This document shows, one piece after another, positions 32,431-42,115 of a stretch of 64,000 nucleotides of DNA. The notes beneath the pieces were generated by a model, which did not search any database, was not told the DNA's origin, and saw only the letters and a list, made by a program, of their open reading frames with translations. The stretch comes from Flavobacterium denitrificans DSM 15936. Its GTDB lineage: Bacteria; Bacteroidota; Bacteroidia; Flavobacteriales; Flavobacteriaceae. Location of the stretch: NCBI RefSeq assembly GCF_000425445.1, contig NZ_AUDL01000004.1:186001-250000 (forward strand). Direction: 5' to 3'. The translations under genes and the position numbers were made by a program. Position 1 is the stretch's first letter, and every line of letters begins with the position of its first letter.

Positions 32431-34863
32431 ATGATTTCTAACTGGTTTAAAATATTTATTTATCATTTAAAACAAAGCAAACTGTTTTCGTTTTTGAATG
32501 TTTTGGGATTAAGCATCGGGGTTGCCAGCGTAATCTTCGCAATTTTGTATTGGAACAATGAACATGCTTATGATCAATGGAATCCAAATAAAGAAAACGC
32601 TTATATGGTTCTGAACAAAATTGGCGCAACGGGCGACACTTGGGGATCCAACTCGATTCCGTTTGGAGAAACCTGCAAAGCTACAATTCCTGATATTGAA
32701 AAAATCTGCTTCTTTAACACTTGGTACGATGAAGATATCATCAAATATCAAGGTCAAAAATTAATGGCTAAAAAGATTACTGTAAGCGACGAAAGTTTTT
32801 TTGATTTTTTCCCTTTTGAGATTTTAAAAGGTGCTAAAACCAATGTTTTAAAAGAGAAAAACAGCGTTGCAATTTCCGAAGATCAGGCAAAATTGATTTT
32901 CAAGAACGAAGACCCTATTGACAAATCGATCACATATGGCACAAATGCTTACACTGTAAAATCAGTTTATCGAATTACCAAACCTTCTTCAATGGAGCCA
33001 AATTATGTTTTTAGCGGTGTAAAACGTGAAAATGACATTAACAGTTGGGGAAATTTCAATTATGGTTTATTAGTAAAAATCAAAAAAGGTGCTGATCCAG
33101 TGGCTGTTTTGAAAAAAATGCAAAATGTAAATTATGTAAACCGAACTTTAAAAGATGCCAAAGAAAATGGACAAACACCAGAACAATATGTAAAAGAAAA
33201 CGGTGAAGTAGAGGTTATTATTGACCAATTAAAGACATCCCGCTTGCACGGAACAAAAAGTTCGGCAGGACAAAATTACCCAGAAGGAGTTGGTAATTTA
33301 AAACTGCTTTATATTATGGGAGGGCTGTCTATTTTGATTTTGGTTTTATCATTGGTAAACTACATTAATTTAGCAACAGCATCAGCAATCAAACGCGCAA
33401 AAGAAGTTGGTGTCCGCAAAATTGTGGGTGCTACCAAAAACCAAATCATTTCTCAATTTATATTTGAAACTGCAATAATTGTTATACTTGCTATTGTGTT
33501 TGCACTTGCAATCGTAGAACTTTCGTTGCCGTATTATAATACATTTTTGAAGAAGACTTTAACCATGAATGGGAGCGAATTTTACCTGCAGCTAATTATG
33601 ATTTTTGGATTAGTAATCATACTTGCAGGTATCTTTCCTGCCATTTATATCTCGAATTTTGAGACTTTAAAAGTATTGAAAGGCAATTTTTCAAGAAGCA
33701 AAAGCGGTATTTGGATTCGAAATTCAATGCTTATTTTTCAATTCGGAATTGCAGCCTTTTTTATCATCGGTGCCTTGATTGTCAATTCGCAGGTAAATTA
33801 TATGATGAACAAAGATCTTGGTTTTAGTGGGGATCAAGTAATTTCAATTCCGTACAACAAACCAGACAGACAAAAAAGAACACAACAATATGGTGTTGAT
33901 AAACCAGAAATCAAAAAAATCCCAGGCGTAGTTGATGTTTCTACTTTTGCTGGAAGTTTTGGCGGAAGCACAAACTCAAGTTCTGGATTTACACATAATG
34001 GTATTTTTGTTCAGCCTCGAAATGTAGAAATGGATTTTGGTTTTCTGGAAATGATGAAAATTAAAATTGTCGAAGGACGTGATTTATCTCCAAAATTTGC
34101 TTCAGACACCGTGAGCAGCATGTTGATCAATGAAACACTTGCTAAAACTTTGAATTTAAAAAACCCAATAAACACAATAATTACTTCGGGCTGGTCTAAA
34201 AACGATAGTGGGAATTTGAAATTTAAAATTGTTGGAATCGTAAAAGATTTCCACATTACGGGTTTACAAAACAAAGTGCCTCCAATGGTTTTTGTAAACA
34301 TAAAAACTTTGGGATGGAATAATTTCAACAATATTTTTGTAAAAGTGTCTCCAAACAATTTGACAGAAACTTTAGAAAAATTAAAAACCTATTGGGCAAA
34401 AAATGTAAATCCAGATTACCCTTTTGAATATGAATTTGTTAACAAAGGATTTGCAAGAACATATCAGGAACAAATCAAGCAAAAAAACTTGTTTTTTATT
34501 CTAAATCTAGTTGTAATCATAATTGCTGTGTTCGGATTGTTTGCTTTGGCATCATTTTCGATGGAGAGAAGACTGAAAGAAATTGCAATTAGAAAAACAC
34601 TCGGCGCAGAAACAGATATTTTATTGAAAGAATTATCAAAACAATATGTTCTTTTCTGCCTGCTTGGATTTGGAATCGGAATCGTACCGGCTTATATTTT
34701 ATTACAAAAATGGCTTGAAGATTATGCATTTAGAATCAATATTTCGACTTTGCCTTTTTCAATCGCATTAGTTTCATTACTGTTTTTTACTTTGGTGATT
34801 GTTTTGACAAAAGCCTATCAAGTAACTAAAATTGATGTTTTGAAATATTTAAAATACGAATAA
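32431..34863 (+). CDS. FtsX-family ABC permease, two-module form
   Basis: 810 residues with two FtsX/MacB-type modules. Each starts with a membrane segment (LFSFLNVLGLSIGVASVIFA at about 19-39; IRNSMLIFQFGIAAFFIIGA near 430-450), has a large periplasmic domain of 200-240 residues, and ends in membrane helices. KRAKEVGVRKIVGA and MERRLKEIAIRKTLGA are the two coupling motifs that face the ATPase. The two-module form is common in Bacteroidota and would act as a fused pair of half transporters. With the ATPase and adaptor it forms a MacAB-like exporter of unknown cargo. Confidence 0.93.
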   Translation: MISNWFKIFIYHLKQSKLFSFLNVLGLSIGVASVIFAILYWNNEHAYDQWNPNKENAYMVLNKIGATGDTWGSNSIPFGETCKATIPDIEKICFFNTWYDEDIIKYQGQKLMAKKITVSDESFFDFFPFEILKGAKTNVLKEKNSVAISEDQAKLIFKNEDPIDKSITYGTNAYTVKSVYRITKPSSMEPNYVFSGVKRENDINSWGNFNYGLLVKIKKGADPVAVLKKMQNVNYVNRTLKDAKENGQTPEQYVKENGEVEVIIDQLKTSRLHGTKSSAGQNYPEGVGNLKLLYIMGGLSILILVLSLVNYINLATASAIKRAKEVGVRKIVGATKNQIISQFIFETAIIVILAIVFALAIVELSLPYYNTFLKKTLTMNGSEFYLQLIMIFGLVIILAGIFPAIYISNFETLKVLKGNFSRSKSGIWIRNSMLIFQFGIAAFFIIGALIVNSQVNYMMNKDLGFSGDQVISIPYNKPDRQKRTQQYGVDKPEIKKIPGVVDVSTFAGSFGGSTNSSSGFTHNGIFVQPRNVEMDFGFLEMMKIKIVEGRDLSPKFASDTVSSMLINETLAKTLNLKNPINTIITSGWSKNDSGNLKFKIVGIVKDFHITGLQNKVPPMVFVNIKTLGWNNFNNIFVKVSPNNLTETLEKLKTYWAKNVNPDYPFEYEFVNKGFARTYQEQIKQKNLFFILNLVVIIIAVFGLFALASFSMERRLKEIAIRKTLGAETDILLKELSKQYVLFCLLGFGIGIVPAYILLQKWLEDYAFRINISTLPFSIALVSLLFFTLVIVLTKAYQVTKIDVLKYLKYE

Positions 34864-34884
34864 CTTGTAGACCATTTTTTTTAG

Positions 34885-34922
34885 GAAACCCGCCAAATCA
34901 GAATCTTGGCGGGTTTCTTTTT
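34885..34922 (+). terminator. Terminator of the ABC export operon
   Basis: GAAACCCGCCAA/TTGGCGGGTTTC hairpin with a T run, 22 bases past the permease stop. Confidence 0.93.
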
Positions 34923-35151
34923 TCAATTTTAAGCTTAAATTTTACTTTTCTTTAGTTTAATTTTGTTTCTTCTTTTTAAAATCGCTTAAACAAAATACAA
35001 CTCCATCATTTTGAATAATTTCGATATCAATAAATACGATTCAAAAAAAGTAAGAATCCGAACTTAATCTGTTATCTTTGCAGTCTGAAACAGGTTTAAA
35101 TAAACATAGTGCTTAAATAAGTTTCATCATTAGAAAACACCTACATTAAAA

Positions 35152-36279
35152 ATGAAATTAGATAGAAAAGAAATTCTTAAAGCTCTAGAAACAATCACTA
35201 TAGCTGGAGAAGGAAAAAATATGGTTGAAAGCGGTGCTGTTGCCAACGTTATTACATTTGGCGATGAAGTTGTAGTAGATTTAGTACTTCACACTCCAGC
35301 AATGCACATCAAAAAAAGAGCAGAAGACGATGTTAAAAAAACAATCCATGACTTAATCTCGGCTGATGCAAAAATCAAAGTAAATATTAAAGTTGAAGTT
35401 CCTGAAAAAGTCGAAATCAAAGGTCGTGCAATTCCAGGAATCAAAAATATTATTGCCGTTGCTTCTGGAAAAGGAGGAGTTGGAAAATCAACTGTTACTG
35501 CAAACCTTGCTGTAACTCTTGCAAAAATGGGATTCAAAGTTGGAATTTTAGATGCTGATATCTACGGACCTTCAATGCCTATTATGTTTGATGTTGAAAA
35601 CGAAAAACCAATTTCGACTACGGTTGACGGAAAATCAAAAATGAAACCAATTGAAAGTTATGAGATCAAAATACTTTCTATTGGATTTTTCACAGCGCCA
35701 AGCCAAGCTGTGATTTGGAGAGGTCCAATGGCAGCAAAAGCTTTAAACCAAATGCTTTTTGATGCTGATTGGGGAGAACTTGATTTCATGCTTTTAGATT
35801 TGCCTCCAGGAACCGGAGACATTCACCTTTCGATCATGCAATCGCTTCCTATCACAGGTGCTGTTGTAGTAAGTACACCACAAGCCGTTGCACTTGCCGA
35901 TGCTAAAAAGGGAGTGTCAATGTTCATGCAAGACAACATCAATGTTCCGGTTTTAGGAATTGTTGAAAACATGGCTTACTTTACACCAGAAGAATTACCA
36001 GAAAACAAATATTATATCTTTGGACAAGAAGGAGCAAAAAACCTTGCAGCTGATTTAAATGTACCATTTTTAGGTGAAGTTCCAATTGTACAATCTATTC
36101 GTGAAGCAGGAGATTATGGACGCCCAGCTGCTTTGCAAACAGCATCATTAATTGAAACTGTTTTTGAAGAAATCACTAGAAATGTGGTACAAGAAACTGT
36201 AAACAGAAACGAAAGTTTGCCAGCAACAGAAGCCATTAAAATTACAACTATGGCAGGATGTTCGGCAGTGAAAAAATAA
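35152..36279 (+). CDS. mrp: Mrp/ApbC-family iron-sulfur carrier ATPase
   Basis: 375 residues. N-terminal DUF59 (MIP18-like) domain at about 1-85, then the deviant P-loop GKGGVGKST at 106-114, DADIYGPSMP, LDLPPGTGDIHLS and ENMAYFTPEEL. This family carries iron-sulfur clusters to apoproteins. The dimer-bridging CxxC expected after ENMxYF is absent (FTPEELPENKYYIFG stands in its place), a pattern I recall from Bacteroidota homologues. An Nfu-type gene 83 bases on supports the cluster role. A TATCTTTG box at 35073-35080 may be its -7 element. Confidence 0.93.
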   Translation: MKLDRKEILKALETITIAGEGKNMVESGAVANVITFGDEVVVDLVLHTPAMHIKKRAEDDVKKTIHDLISADAKIKVNIKVEVPEKVEIKGRAIPGIKNIIAVASGKGGVGKSTVTANLAVTLAKMGFKVGILDADIYGPSMPIMFDVENEKPISTTVDGKSKMKPIESYEIKILSIGFFTAPSQAVIWRGPMAAKALNQMLFDADWGELDFMLLDLPPGTGDIHLSIMQSLPITGAVVVSTPQAVALADAKKGVSMFMQDNINVPVLGIVENMAYFTPEELPENKYYIFGQEGAKNLAADLNVPFLGEVPIVQSIREAGDYGRPAALQTASLIETVFEEITRNVVQETVNRNESLPATEAIKITTMAGCSAVKK

Positions 36280-36280
36280 T

Positions 36281-36358
36281 TAGATAATGAGATAATGTGC
36301 CAATTAGATAATGAATTAAATTTTCTAATTGACACATTTTCATAATTGACACATTAAA
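36281..36358. repeat. Inverted repeat between mrp and nfu
   Basis: AATGTGCCAATTAGA and TCTAATTGACACATT arms plus neighbouring AATTAGATAATG words. It fills the gap up to 5 bases before the next ATG, so the two genes may still be joined in one transcript. Confidence 0.7.
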
Positions 36359-36362
36359 TATC

Positions 36363-36602
36363 ATGACAACAGAAGAATTAACAAATAACGTTTTATTGGC
36401 TTTAGATGAAATAAGGCCGTTTTTAAAATCTGACGGAGGCGATATTACGCTAATTTCTATCGATGAAGATAAACATGTAAAAGTTCGTCTAGAAGGCGCA
36501 TGCATTAGCTGTAGCGTTAACCAAATGACTTTAAAAGCTGGAGTTGAAACGACGATTAAAAAATATGCACCGCAAATTGAAACTGTCGTAAATATTATGT
36601 AA
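36363..36602 (+). CDS. NifU C-terminal domain (Nfu) iron-sulfur protein
   Basis: 79 residues, a stand-alone NifU-type domain: LDEIRPFLKSDGGDITLISI and the cluster site GACISC with Cys47 and Cys50, then SVNQMTLKAGVE. It holds a [4Fe-4S] cluster between two subunits and passes it on. It follows mrp closely, as in many Bacteroidota. Confidence 0.95.
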   Translation: MTTEELTNNVLLALDEIRPFLKSDGGDITLISIDEDKHVKVRLEGACISCSVNQMTLKAGVETTIKKYAPQIETVVNIM

Positions 36603-36816
36603 TAAAATCTAAATTTGCCACCGTTTATGATTTTAGATTATTAACAAGAATAATAGCTCTTTTGAGTGTTTTTCTTGCATTTAACAACAAAAATAATCTA
36701 AATCATATCAAATATTGTGAATTTAGCAAAAAAGAACACAAAGATTTAAGAAGCTTAGTGGGGCTATTATTACTTATTTAACTTAAATTTGTAAAATAAC
36801 CCTAAATCTTAAATTT

Positions 36817-37299
36817 ATGAAACACTATTACACTTTATTTTTATTGTTGTTTTTTGTATCTGTAAATTATGCTCAGCAAGCACAAACTCTAATTGTTGAC
36901 AAGGCTTGGGTAAATGAAGCAGAAGAATGGTCGGATTTTCAATATTCAGGACAAATTGTTTTTAACACTACCCCTGGTAGCGACGAAGGCAGTTTGAGAA
37001 TTGGCAATTATGATTTTTTATATGATTTTGCTGAAGGAAAAGCAAAATTTGCAAATAAAGCAACTTACAGTACCGCTGAATTTTCGCATCCTAGAAAAGT
37101 TTCTGTAACAACAGACAAACAGGGAGTTGTAAATTCAACATACGAAGGAACATTAGTTTTTCAAGGCGGTAAAGATTATTATTCTGTAATTGCAATAATT
37201 ACGTTGCTTGAAAAAAGCGGCAACATGCTGGGTGTAAAAATGCATCTTAAAGATAGCACAAGAAAAGAATATGCATTCAGCCTAAAACCAACAAGTTAA
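36817..37299 (+). CDS. Secreted protein of unknown function
   Basis: 160 residues with a signal peptide (MKHYYTLFLLLFFVSVNYAQ). The mature part is beta-rich: VDKAWVNEAEEWSDFQYSGQ, YSTAEFSHPRKVSVTTDKQG and LGVKMHLKDSTRKEYAFSLK. It lies between the iron-sulfur genes nfu and the ferredoxin gene. I recognise no family. A TAAATTTG box at 36784-36791 may be the -7 element. Confidence 0.75.
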   Translation: MKHYYTLFLLLFFVSVNYAQQAQTLIVDKAWVNEAEEWSDFQYSGQIVFNTTPGSDEGSLRIGNYDFLYDFAEGKAKFANKATYSTAEFSHPRKVSVTTDKQGVVNSTYEGTLVFQGGKDYYSVIAIITLLEKSGNMLGVKMHLKDSTRKEYAFSLKPTS

Positions 37300-37358
37300 A
37301 TTGAAAACAGGGATTTTTTCAAGTTATAAAATCCTACAATAAAATTCCCATAATTAAA

Positions 37359-37676
37359 ATGGATGTATTAATAAAGATTAAAGATCGAGAAGGAGTTATT
37401 CATGAATTACAGGCTCCAACTGACATGGCAATGAATATAATGGAGTTATGCAAAGCATACGAACTTCCTGTTGAAGGAACTTGTGGCGGAATGGCAATGT
37501 GCGCATCTTGTCAATGTTATGTTCTAAATGATGTTGCATTACCAGAAATGGGAGATGAAGAAGAAGCTATGCTTTCGGAAGCATTTTACGTTAAGTCTAA
37601 CAGCCGTTTAGGATGCCAAATTCCAATTACTGAAGAATTAGAAGGTCTGGAATTAGAATTGGCTCCGGAATATTAA
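37359..37676 (+). CDS. 2Fe-2S ferredoxin
   Basis: 105 residues with ligands Cys42, Cys48, Cys51 (TCGGMAMCASCQCY) and Cys86 (RLGCQIP), the CX5CX2C-n-C pattern of adrenodoxin/ISC-type ferredoxins. It transfers single electrons in cytoplasm, possibly to iron-sulfur assembly given mrp and nfu nearby. Confidence 0.95.
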   Translation: MDVLIKIKDREGVIHELQAPTDMAMNIMELCKAYELPVEGTCGGMAMCASCQCYVLNDVALPEMGDEEEAMLSEAFYVKSNSRLGCQIPITEELEGLELELAPEY

Positions 37677-37684
37677 AAAATAGT

Positions 37685-37720
37685 AAAAGGCGAGAACCAA
37701 AAATTCTCGCCTTTTTTTTT
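37685..37720 (+). terminator. Terminator of the ferredoxin gene
   Basis: AAAAGGCGAGAA/TTCTCGCCTTTT hairpin with a run of ten T, 9 bases past the stop. Confidence 0.93.
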
Positions 37721-37810
37721 TAATGTTTTTACATCTTTTCCTTTCAGTCAGAAATGACAAAACTATGAAGTTTAAAAAACCTGTCGGGTTTTCTGTACTC
37801 AGATAAATCA

Positions 37811-37848
37811 AAAAAGCCGTAATAACATCACTGCAATTACGGCTTTTT
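37811..37848 (-). terminator. Terminator of asd
   Basis: AAAAAGCCGTAAT/ATTACGGCTTTTT hairpin with T run on the minus strand, 31 bases past the asd stop. Confidence 0.88.
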
Positions 37849-37878
37849 CTTTATAACAATTTAATTTAATCTCTCGGC

Positions 37879-38868
37879 TTAAACCAAACCTGCTTGAATT
37901 AAATATTCAGCAATTTGGATTGTGTTTGTTGCAGCACCTTTTCTTAAGTTATCAGCAACAATCCACATGTTTAATGTGTTTGGCTGGCTTTCGTCACGAC
38001 GGATTCTTCCAACAAAAACATCATTTTTACCTTCAGCGTATAATGGCATTGGGTAAGTGAACGTATCTAAATTATCCTGAACCACTACTCCATCTGTATG
38101 GTGTAAAATTTCACGAACTTCATTTACATCAAAATCATTTGTAAACTCAACATTTACTGCTTCACTATGTCCTCCAACAACTGGAACACGAACTGCAGTA
38201 GCAGTTACTCTAATAGTATTATCACCAAGAATTTTTTGAGTTTCGCGAACTAATTTCATTTCTTCTTTAGTGTATCCGTTTTCTTCGAAACTGTCGCAAT
38301 GTGGAATAGCATTTCTGTGAATTGGATATTTGTAAGCCATATCACCCTGGATTCCAGCGTACTCGTTTTCTAATTGTTTTACCGCTTTTACACCAGTTCC
38401 AGTGATTGATTGGTAAGTAGAAACAATAATTCTCTGAATATTATATTTTCTATGCAAAGGCGCCAAAGCCAATACCATTTGAATAGTAGAGCAGTTTGGG
38501 TTTGCAATAATTTTATCTTCTTTAGTCAAAACAGAAGCGTTGATTTCTGGAACTACTAATTTTTTAGTTGGATCCATTCTCCAAGCAGATGAGTTGTCAA
38601 TAACGGTTGTTCCGGCAGCTGCAAATTTTGGAGCCCATTCTAATGAAGTATCTCCTCCAGCAGAAAATACTGCGATGTCAGCTTTCATGTCAACAGCTGT
38701 TTGCAATCCTACTACTTTATATTTTGTTCCTTTGTATTCAATTTCTTTTCCTACTGATCTTTCTGATGCAACAGGAATTAATTCTGTAACAGGAAAATTT
38801 CTTTCTGCTAAAACTTTAAGCATTACTTCGCCAACCATTCCGGTAGCACCTACAACTGCAATTCTCAT
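37879..38868 (-). CDS. asd: Aspartate-semialdehyde dehydrogenase
   Basis: 329 residues from the ATG at 38868 (MRIAVVGATG), just ahead of the NADP-binding GATGMVG; an ATG ten codons upstream precedes nothing conserved. The nucleophile is Cys126 in IANPNCSTIQM; GGHSEAVNVEF and RIRRDESQPN complete the family pattern. It reduces aspartyl phosphate to the semialdehyde for lysine, threonine and methionine and for diaminopimelate. A strong promoter precedes it. Confidence 0.96.
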   Translation of the reverse strand: MRIAVVGATGMVGEVMLKVLAERNFPVTELIPVASERSVGKEIEYKGTKYKVVGLQTAVDMKADIAVFSAGGDTSLEWAPKFAAAGTTVIDNSSAWRMDPTKKLVVPEINASVLTKEDKIIANPNCSTIQMVLALAPLHRKYNIQRIIVSTYQSITGTGVKAVKQLENEYAGIQGDMAYKYPIHRNAIPHCDSFEENGYTKEEMKLVRETQKILGDNTIRVTATAVRVPVVGGHSEAVNVEFTNDFDVNEVREILHHTDGVVVQDNLDTFTYPMPLYAEGKNDVFVGRIRRDESQPNTLNMWIVADNLRKGAATNTIQIAEYLIQAGLV

Positions 38869-38908
38869 TTTTATATCTTTAAATAATTCTATAATCAAAT
38901 TTATACGG

Positions 38909-38938
38909 CAAAAATAAGTATAATAAAAGTCTTGGCAA
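38909..38938 (-). promoter_or_regulatory. Promoter of asd
   Basis: Minus strand TTG (38936-38938), 19-base spacer, TATTTTTG (38909-38916). Same spacing as the tRNA-Asp promoters. It leaves a leader of about 35 bases and supports the start at 38868 rather than 38898. Confidence 0.75.
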
Positions 38939-38985
38939 GGTGATTCACAAAAAATAACAAATTGTTATAAAATAAACATTTTGTA

Positions 38986-39012
38986 AAAAAACCACCTCTT
39001 TAGAAGGTGGTT
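38986..39012 (-). terminator. Terminator of mscL
   Basis: AACCACCT/AGGTGGTT hairpin with T run on the minus strand. Confidence 0.85.
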
Positions 39013-39043
39013 AAGTTAGACTTAGTGTAGCGGTATTATATTT

Positions 39044-39418
39044 TTATTTATTTTTCAATAAATCTCTAATTTGTGTAAGCAATTCCTCCTGAGTTGGCCC
39101 TGCAGGTGGAGCTGGAGCTTCTTCTTTTTTAAGTTTGTTTATTCCTTTAATAATCAAGAATAAAACAAAAGCAACGATTATAAAGTTAATTACAGCTGAT
39201 AAAAACAATCCATACTTAACACCTCCAAAGGCAGTCAATTCTTCGATCGTCGACAAATGAGCAGCATCTAAAGCTGGTTTTAATAATAGTGGTGTAATAA
39301 CATTCTCGATAAATGAACTGACAATTTTACCAAAAGCAGCACCAATGATAACACCGACAGCCAAATCGACTACGTTGCCTTTCATTGCAAATTGTTTAAA
39401 TTCTGAAAAAAATCCCAT
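39044..39418 (-). CDS. mscL: Large-conductance mechanosensitive channel
   Basis: 124 residues from the ATG at 39418 (MGFFSEFKQFAMKGNVVDLA). The frame is open further upstream, but MscL proteins start at this residue. TM1 is VGVIIGAAFGKIVSSFIENVI with the Gly/Ala gate pattern, TM2 is LFLSAVINFIIVAFVLFLII, followed by a Pro-rich linker (APAPPAGPTQEE) and a C-terminal helix. It opens under membrane tension to release solutes in osmotic downshock. Confidence 0.95.
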   Translation of the reverse strand: MGFFSEFKQFAMKGNVVDLAVGVIIGAAFGKIVSSFIENVITPLLLKPALDAAHLSTIEELTAFGGVKYGLFLSAVINFIIVAFVLFLIIKGINKLKKEEAPAPPAGPTQEELLTQIRDLLKNK

Positions 39419-39500
39419 ACCGTATCTATTTACATTTATAATTAGTGAATACCGAAAATACGCAATTTTCTTGAAAAAACCACATTCTTTTCTCTTTTGC

Positions 39501-39600
39501 ACCATATAAAACATAAGCTTGATGCTGTCGAAATGATATAATTAAGTAAAAAAAAGAAAAGCAGTTCAACTAAAATGAACTTATATAACTTATATGGTTT
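39501..39600. repeat. Palindromic repeat, family E
   Basis: ACCATATAAAACATAAGCTT on the left and AACTTATATAACTTATATGG on the right, ending 7 bases before the stop of murF-alr, as at 27098. The left arm has several changes. Confidence 0.75.
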
Positions 39601-39607
39601 AAAAATT

Positions 39608-42079
39608 CTATCTGAAAAATATCCGTTTTACGCGCTGCGAGATACTGGTCATAATTTCATAGGGAATTGTTTTTAATGCTTCAGCCATTTCTATAACAGT
39701 TGGGCTTTCGCCAAAAATAATCACTGAATCGCCTTCTTTGCAATCAATATCAGAAACATTGACCATCAACATATCCATACAAACACTTCCTACGATTTTG
39801 GCTTTTTGATTTTTTATGGTTACAAAACCAACTTCATTTCCCCATAATCTCGAAATTCCGTCGGCATAACCAATTGGAATTGTCGCAATTTTTGTTTCCT
39901 TTTCAGCCATAAAACGACGTCCATAACCTACGCTGTCGCCACTTGGAATTGTTCGGATTTGTGAAATAATCGATTTTAATGTTCCAACATTTTCCAAATA
40001 TTTTTGTTCCGATGAATCGTTGGAAACTCCGTACAAACCAATTCCTAAACGCACCATATTATATTGTGCATTTGGGAAATTACTGATTCCCGAAGTATTC
40101 AGAATATGACGAATCGGATTTATATTTAATTCTGACATTAATTTGGAAGATAATTTTTCGAACAAACCTATTTGTTTTTCAACAAAACCAAAATGTTTTG
40201 GATCATCGCTTGTTGCCAAATGTGATAATACACTTTGAACTCTAACCGTTGAATTATTTTTTAAAGTTTGAATCAACTCATCAATTGTATTTTCTTCAAA
40301 ACCTAAACGATGCATTCCGGTATCCATTTTAATATGAATCGGAAAATCTTTTAGATTCTTTTCTTTAGCAATTTTCAAAAAGGCATTTAATCCTTTTAAA
40401 CTATAAATTTCTGGTTCTAATTTGTATTGAATAATCGATGGAAAACTTGTGGATTCTGGATTTAAAACCATAATTGGTAATTTGATTCCGCCATTTTTTA
40501 GCGAAATTCCTTCATCGGCGAAAGCCACACCTAAATAATCTACTTTATGATGTTCCAGTAATTTTGCAATTTCCAAACCGCCATTTCCATAACCAAAAGC
40601 TTTTACCATGACCATGATTTTTACATCTTCGGCAAGTTTAGATTTGTAATAATTTAAGTTATGGCTAATGGAATCCAAGTTTATTTCTAGAACTGTTTCA
40701 TGTGTTTTTTCTTCAAGAAGTGAAACAATTTCTTCAAACTGAAAAGATCTTGCGCCTTTAATCAAAATCGTTTCATTATTAAAATTTAAACTTTCAAAAG
40801 CTTCAATAAACGAAGCTGTATCTTGAAATGCAATACAGTTAGAAAACTTAGCTGCAAAAGAAGAAATTATTGGGCCAATGCCAATTACGCGATTAATTTT
40901 ATTAGCTGAAACTAATTGCGAAACCTTAGAATACAATTCTTCATTTGAAAATCCGCTCTGAAAAATATCTGAAAGAATTACTGTTTTTGTAGCGTTCTTT
41001 TTTTGTTGGCTTTCCAGGAAATCCAAAGCTATTTTAAGCGATTGAAAATCGGAACTGTAACTGTCGTCAATTATACTGCAATTATTGATTCCGTTTTTTA
41101 CTTCCAAACGCATTTGAACCGGATACAACATTTGTACGCGATTTTGAATGGTTTTAGAATCATATTTAAAATAAAGCAAAACCAACAGACATGAAATCGC
41201 ATTTTCTATTGAAGCAGAATCATTAAAAGGAATCTCTAAATCTGAAATTTCGTTTTTATATTGGTATTGAATAGTTGTAATTTCGTTTCTAATTTCTTTT
41301 TTCAGAATAAAAACATCGGCAGAATTATCTGTAAAACTCCACGAAAAAAGTTTTCGGGGATGGATCATATATTCTGCAACAAACTGAGTTAAACATGACG
41401 CTACAACTTCTGTTTTTTGATATATAATTATCGGACAATCTTTGAATAAAAGGAGTTTTTCATCAATCTTTTGGACTAAATTTAAAAAACCTTCATCATG
41501 TGCAGTTCCAATATTAGTAAGCACTCCTATTGTGGGTTTGATGATTTTTTCAAGTTTTTCCATTTCATTCACCGTTGAAATACCGGCTTCAAAAATGCCC
41601 AGATTGTGTTTTTCATTTATGGCAATAACAGACAACGGAACACCAACCTGAGAGTTGTAACTTTTAGGACTTCGGATAATATTATAATCTGGACTCAACA
41701 AAAAGTTAAGCCATTCTTTTACAATCGTTTTGCCATTGCTTCCGGTCAAGCCGATAACTGGAAAATCAAATAAATCTCTGTAATAACTTGCAAATTGCTG
41801 TAATGCATTTAAGGTATTTTTTACGACCAAAAAATTAGCTTTTCCTTTTACATTTTCTGGAATATATTGAACAGCAAAATTCTGAACACCTTTATCAATT
41901 AATTCTGCTATATATAAATGAGCATCGTTGTTAACGCCAGACAAAGCGATAAACAAAGTTTTGGATCCGTTTTGAAGTGAACGGCTGTCGATCGAAATAT
42001 GATCGATAAAAATATCCGAATTTGAGCCAATCCATTCGGCATCAAGAACCGGGATAAGGCTTTTAAGATTTATGCTCAT
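39608..42079 (-). CDS. murF: MurF-alanine racemase fusion
   Basis: 823 residues. The N-terminal half (about 1-450) is UDP-MurNAc-tripeptide:D-Ala-D-Ala ligase with the ATP loop LTGSNGKT at 111-118 and the ligase Asp region IIDDSYSSD. The C-terminal half is alanine racemase, starting near VLEINLDSISHNLNYY, with the PLP lysine in MVKAFGYGNG and the Tyr base in RLGIGLYGVS. One chain thus makes D-Ala and adds the dipeptide to the wall precursor. This fusion is usual in Bacteroidota. Confidence 0.96.
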   Translation of the reverse strand: MSINLKSLIPVLDAEWIGSNSDIFIDHISIDSRSLQNGSKTLFIALSGVNNDAHLYIAELIDKGVQNFAVQYIPENVKGKANFLVVKNTLNALQQFASYYRDLFDFPVIGLTGSNGKTIVKEWLNFLLSPDYNIIRSPKSYNSQVGVPLSVIAINEKHNLGIFEAGISTVNEMEKLEKIIKPTIGVLTNIGTAHDEGFLNLVQKIDEKLLLFKDCPIIIYQKTEVVASCLTQFVAEYMIHPRKLFSWSFTDNSADVFILKKEIRNEITTIQYQYKNEISDLEIPFNDSASIENAISCLLVLLYFKYDSKTIQNRVQMLYPVQMRLEVKNGINNCSIIDDSYSSDFQSLKIALDFLESQQKKNATKTVILSDIFQSGFSNEELYSKVSQLVSANKINRVIGIGPIISSFAAKFSNCIAFQDTASFIEAFESLNFNNETILIKGARSFQFEEIVSLLEEKTHETVLEINLDSISHNLNYYKSKLAEDVKIMVMVKAFGYGNGGLEIAKLLEHHKVDYLGVAFADEGISLKNGGIKLPIMVLNPESTSFPSIIQYKLEPEIYSLKGLNAFLKIAKEKNLKDFPIHIKMDTGMHRLGFEENTIDELIQTLKNNSTVRVQSVLSHLATSDDPKHFGFVEKQIGLFEKLSSKLMSELNINPIRHILNTSGISNFPNAQYNMVRLGIGLYGVSNDSSEQKYLENVGTLKSIISQIRTIPSGDSVGYGRRFMAEKETKIATIPIGYADGISRLWGNEVGFVTIKNQKAKIVGSVCMDMLMVNVSDIDCKEGDSVIIFGESPTVIEMAEALKTIPYEIMTSISQRVKRIFFR

Positions 42080-42115
42080 TTAGAAATTCTTTTTGTCAAA
42101 TTTAAAAAAAGGTTT

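Noticed and set aside
38869..38898. Upstream start for asd
   Set aside because: Adds ten residues of unconserved sequence before the NADP-binding motif and would leave almost no leader after the promoter.
39419..39514. Longer N-terminus for MscL
   Set aside because: MscL proteins begin at the residue encoded at 39418; the extension is charged and unconserved.
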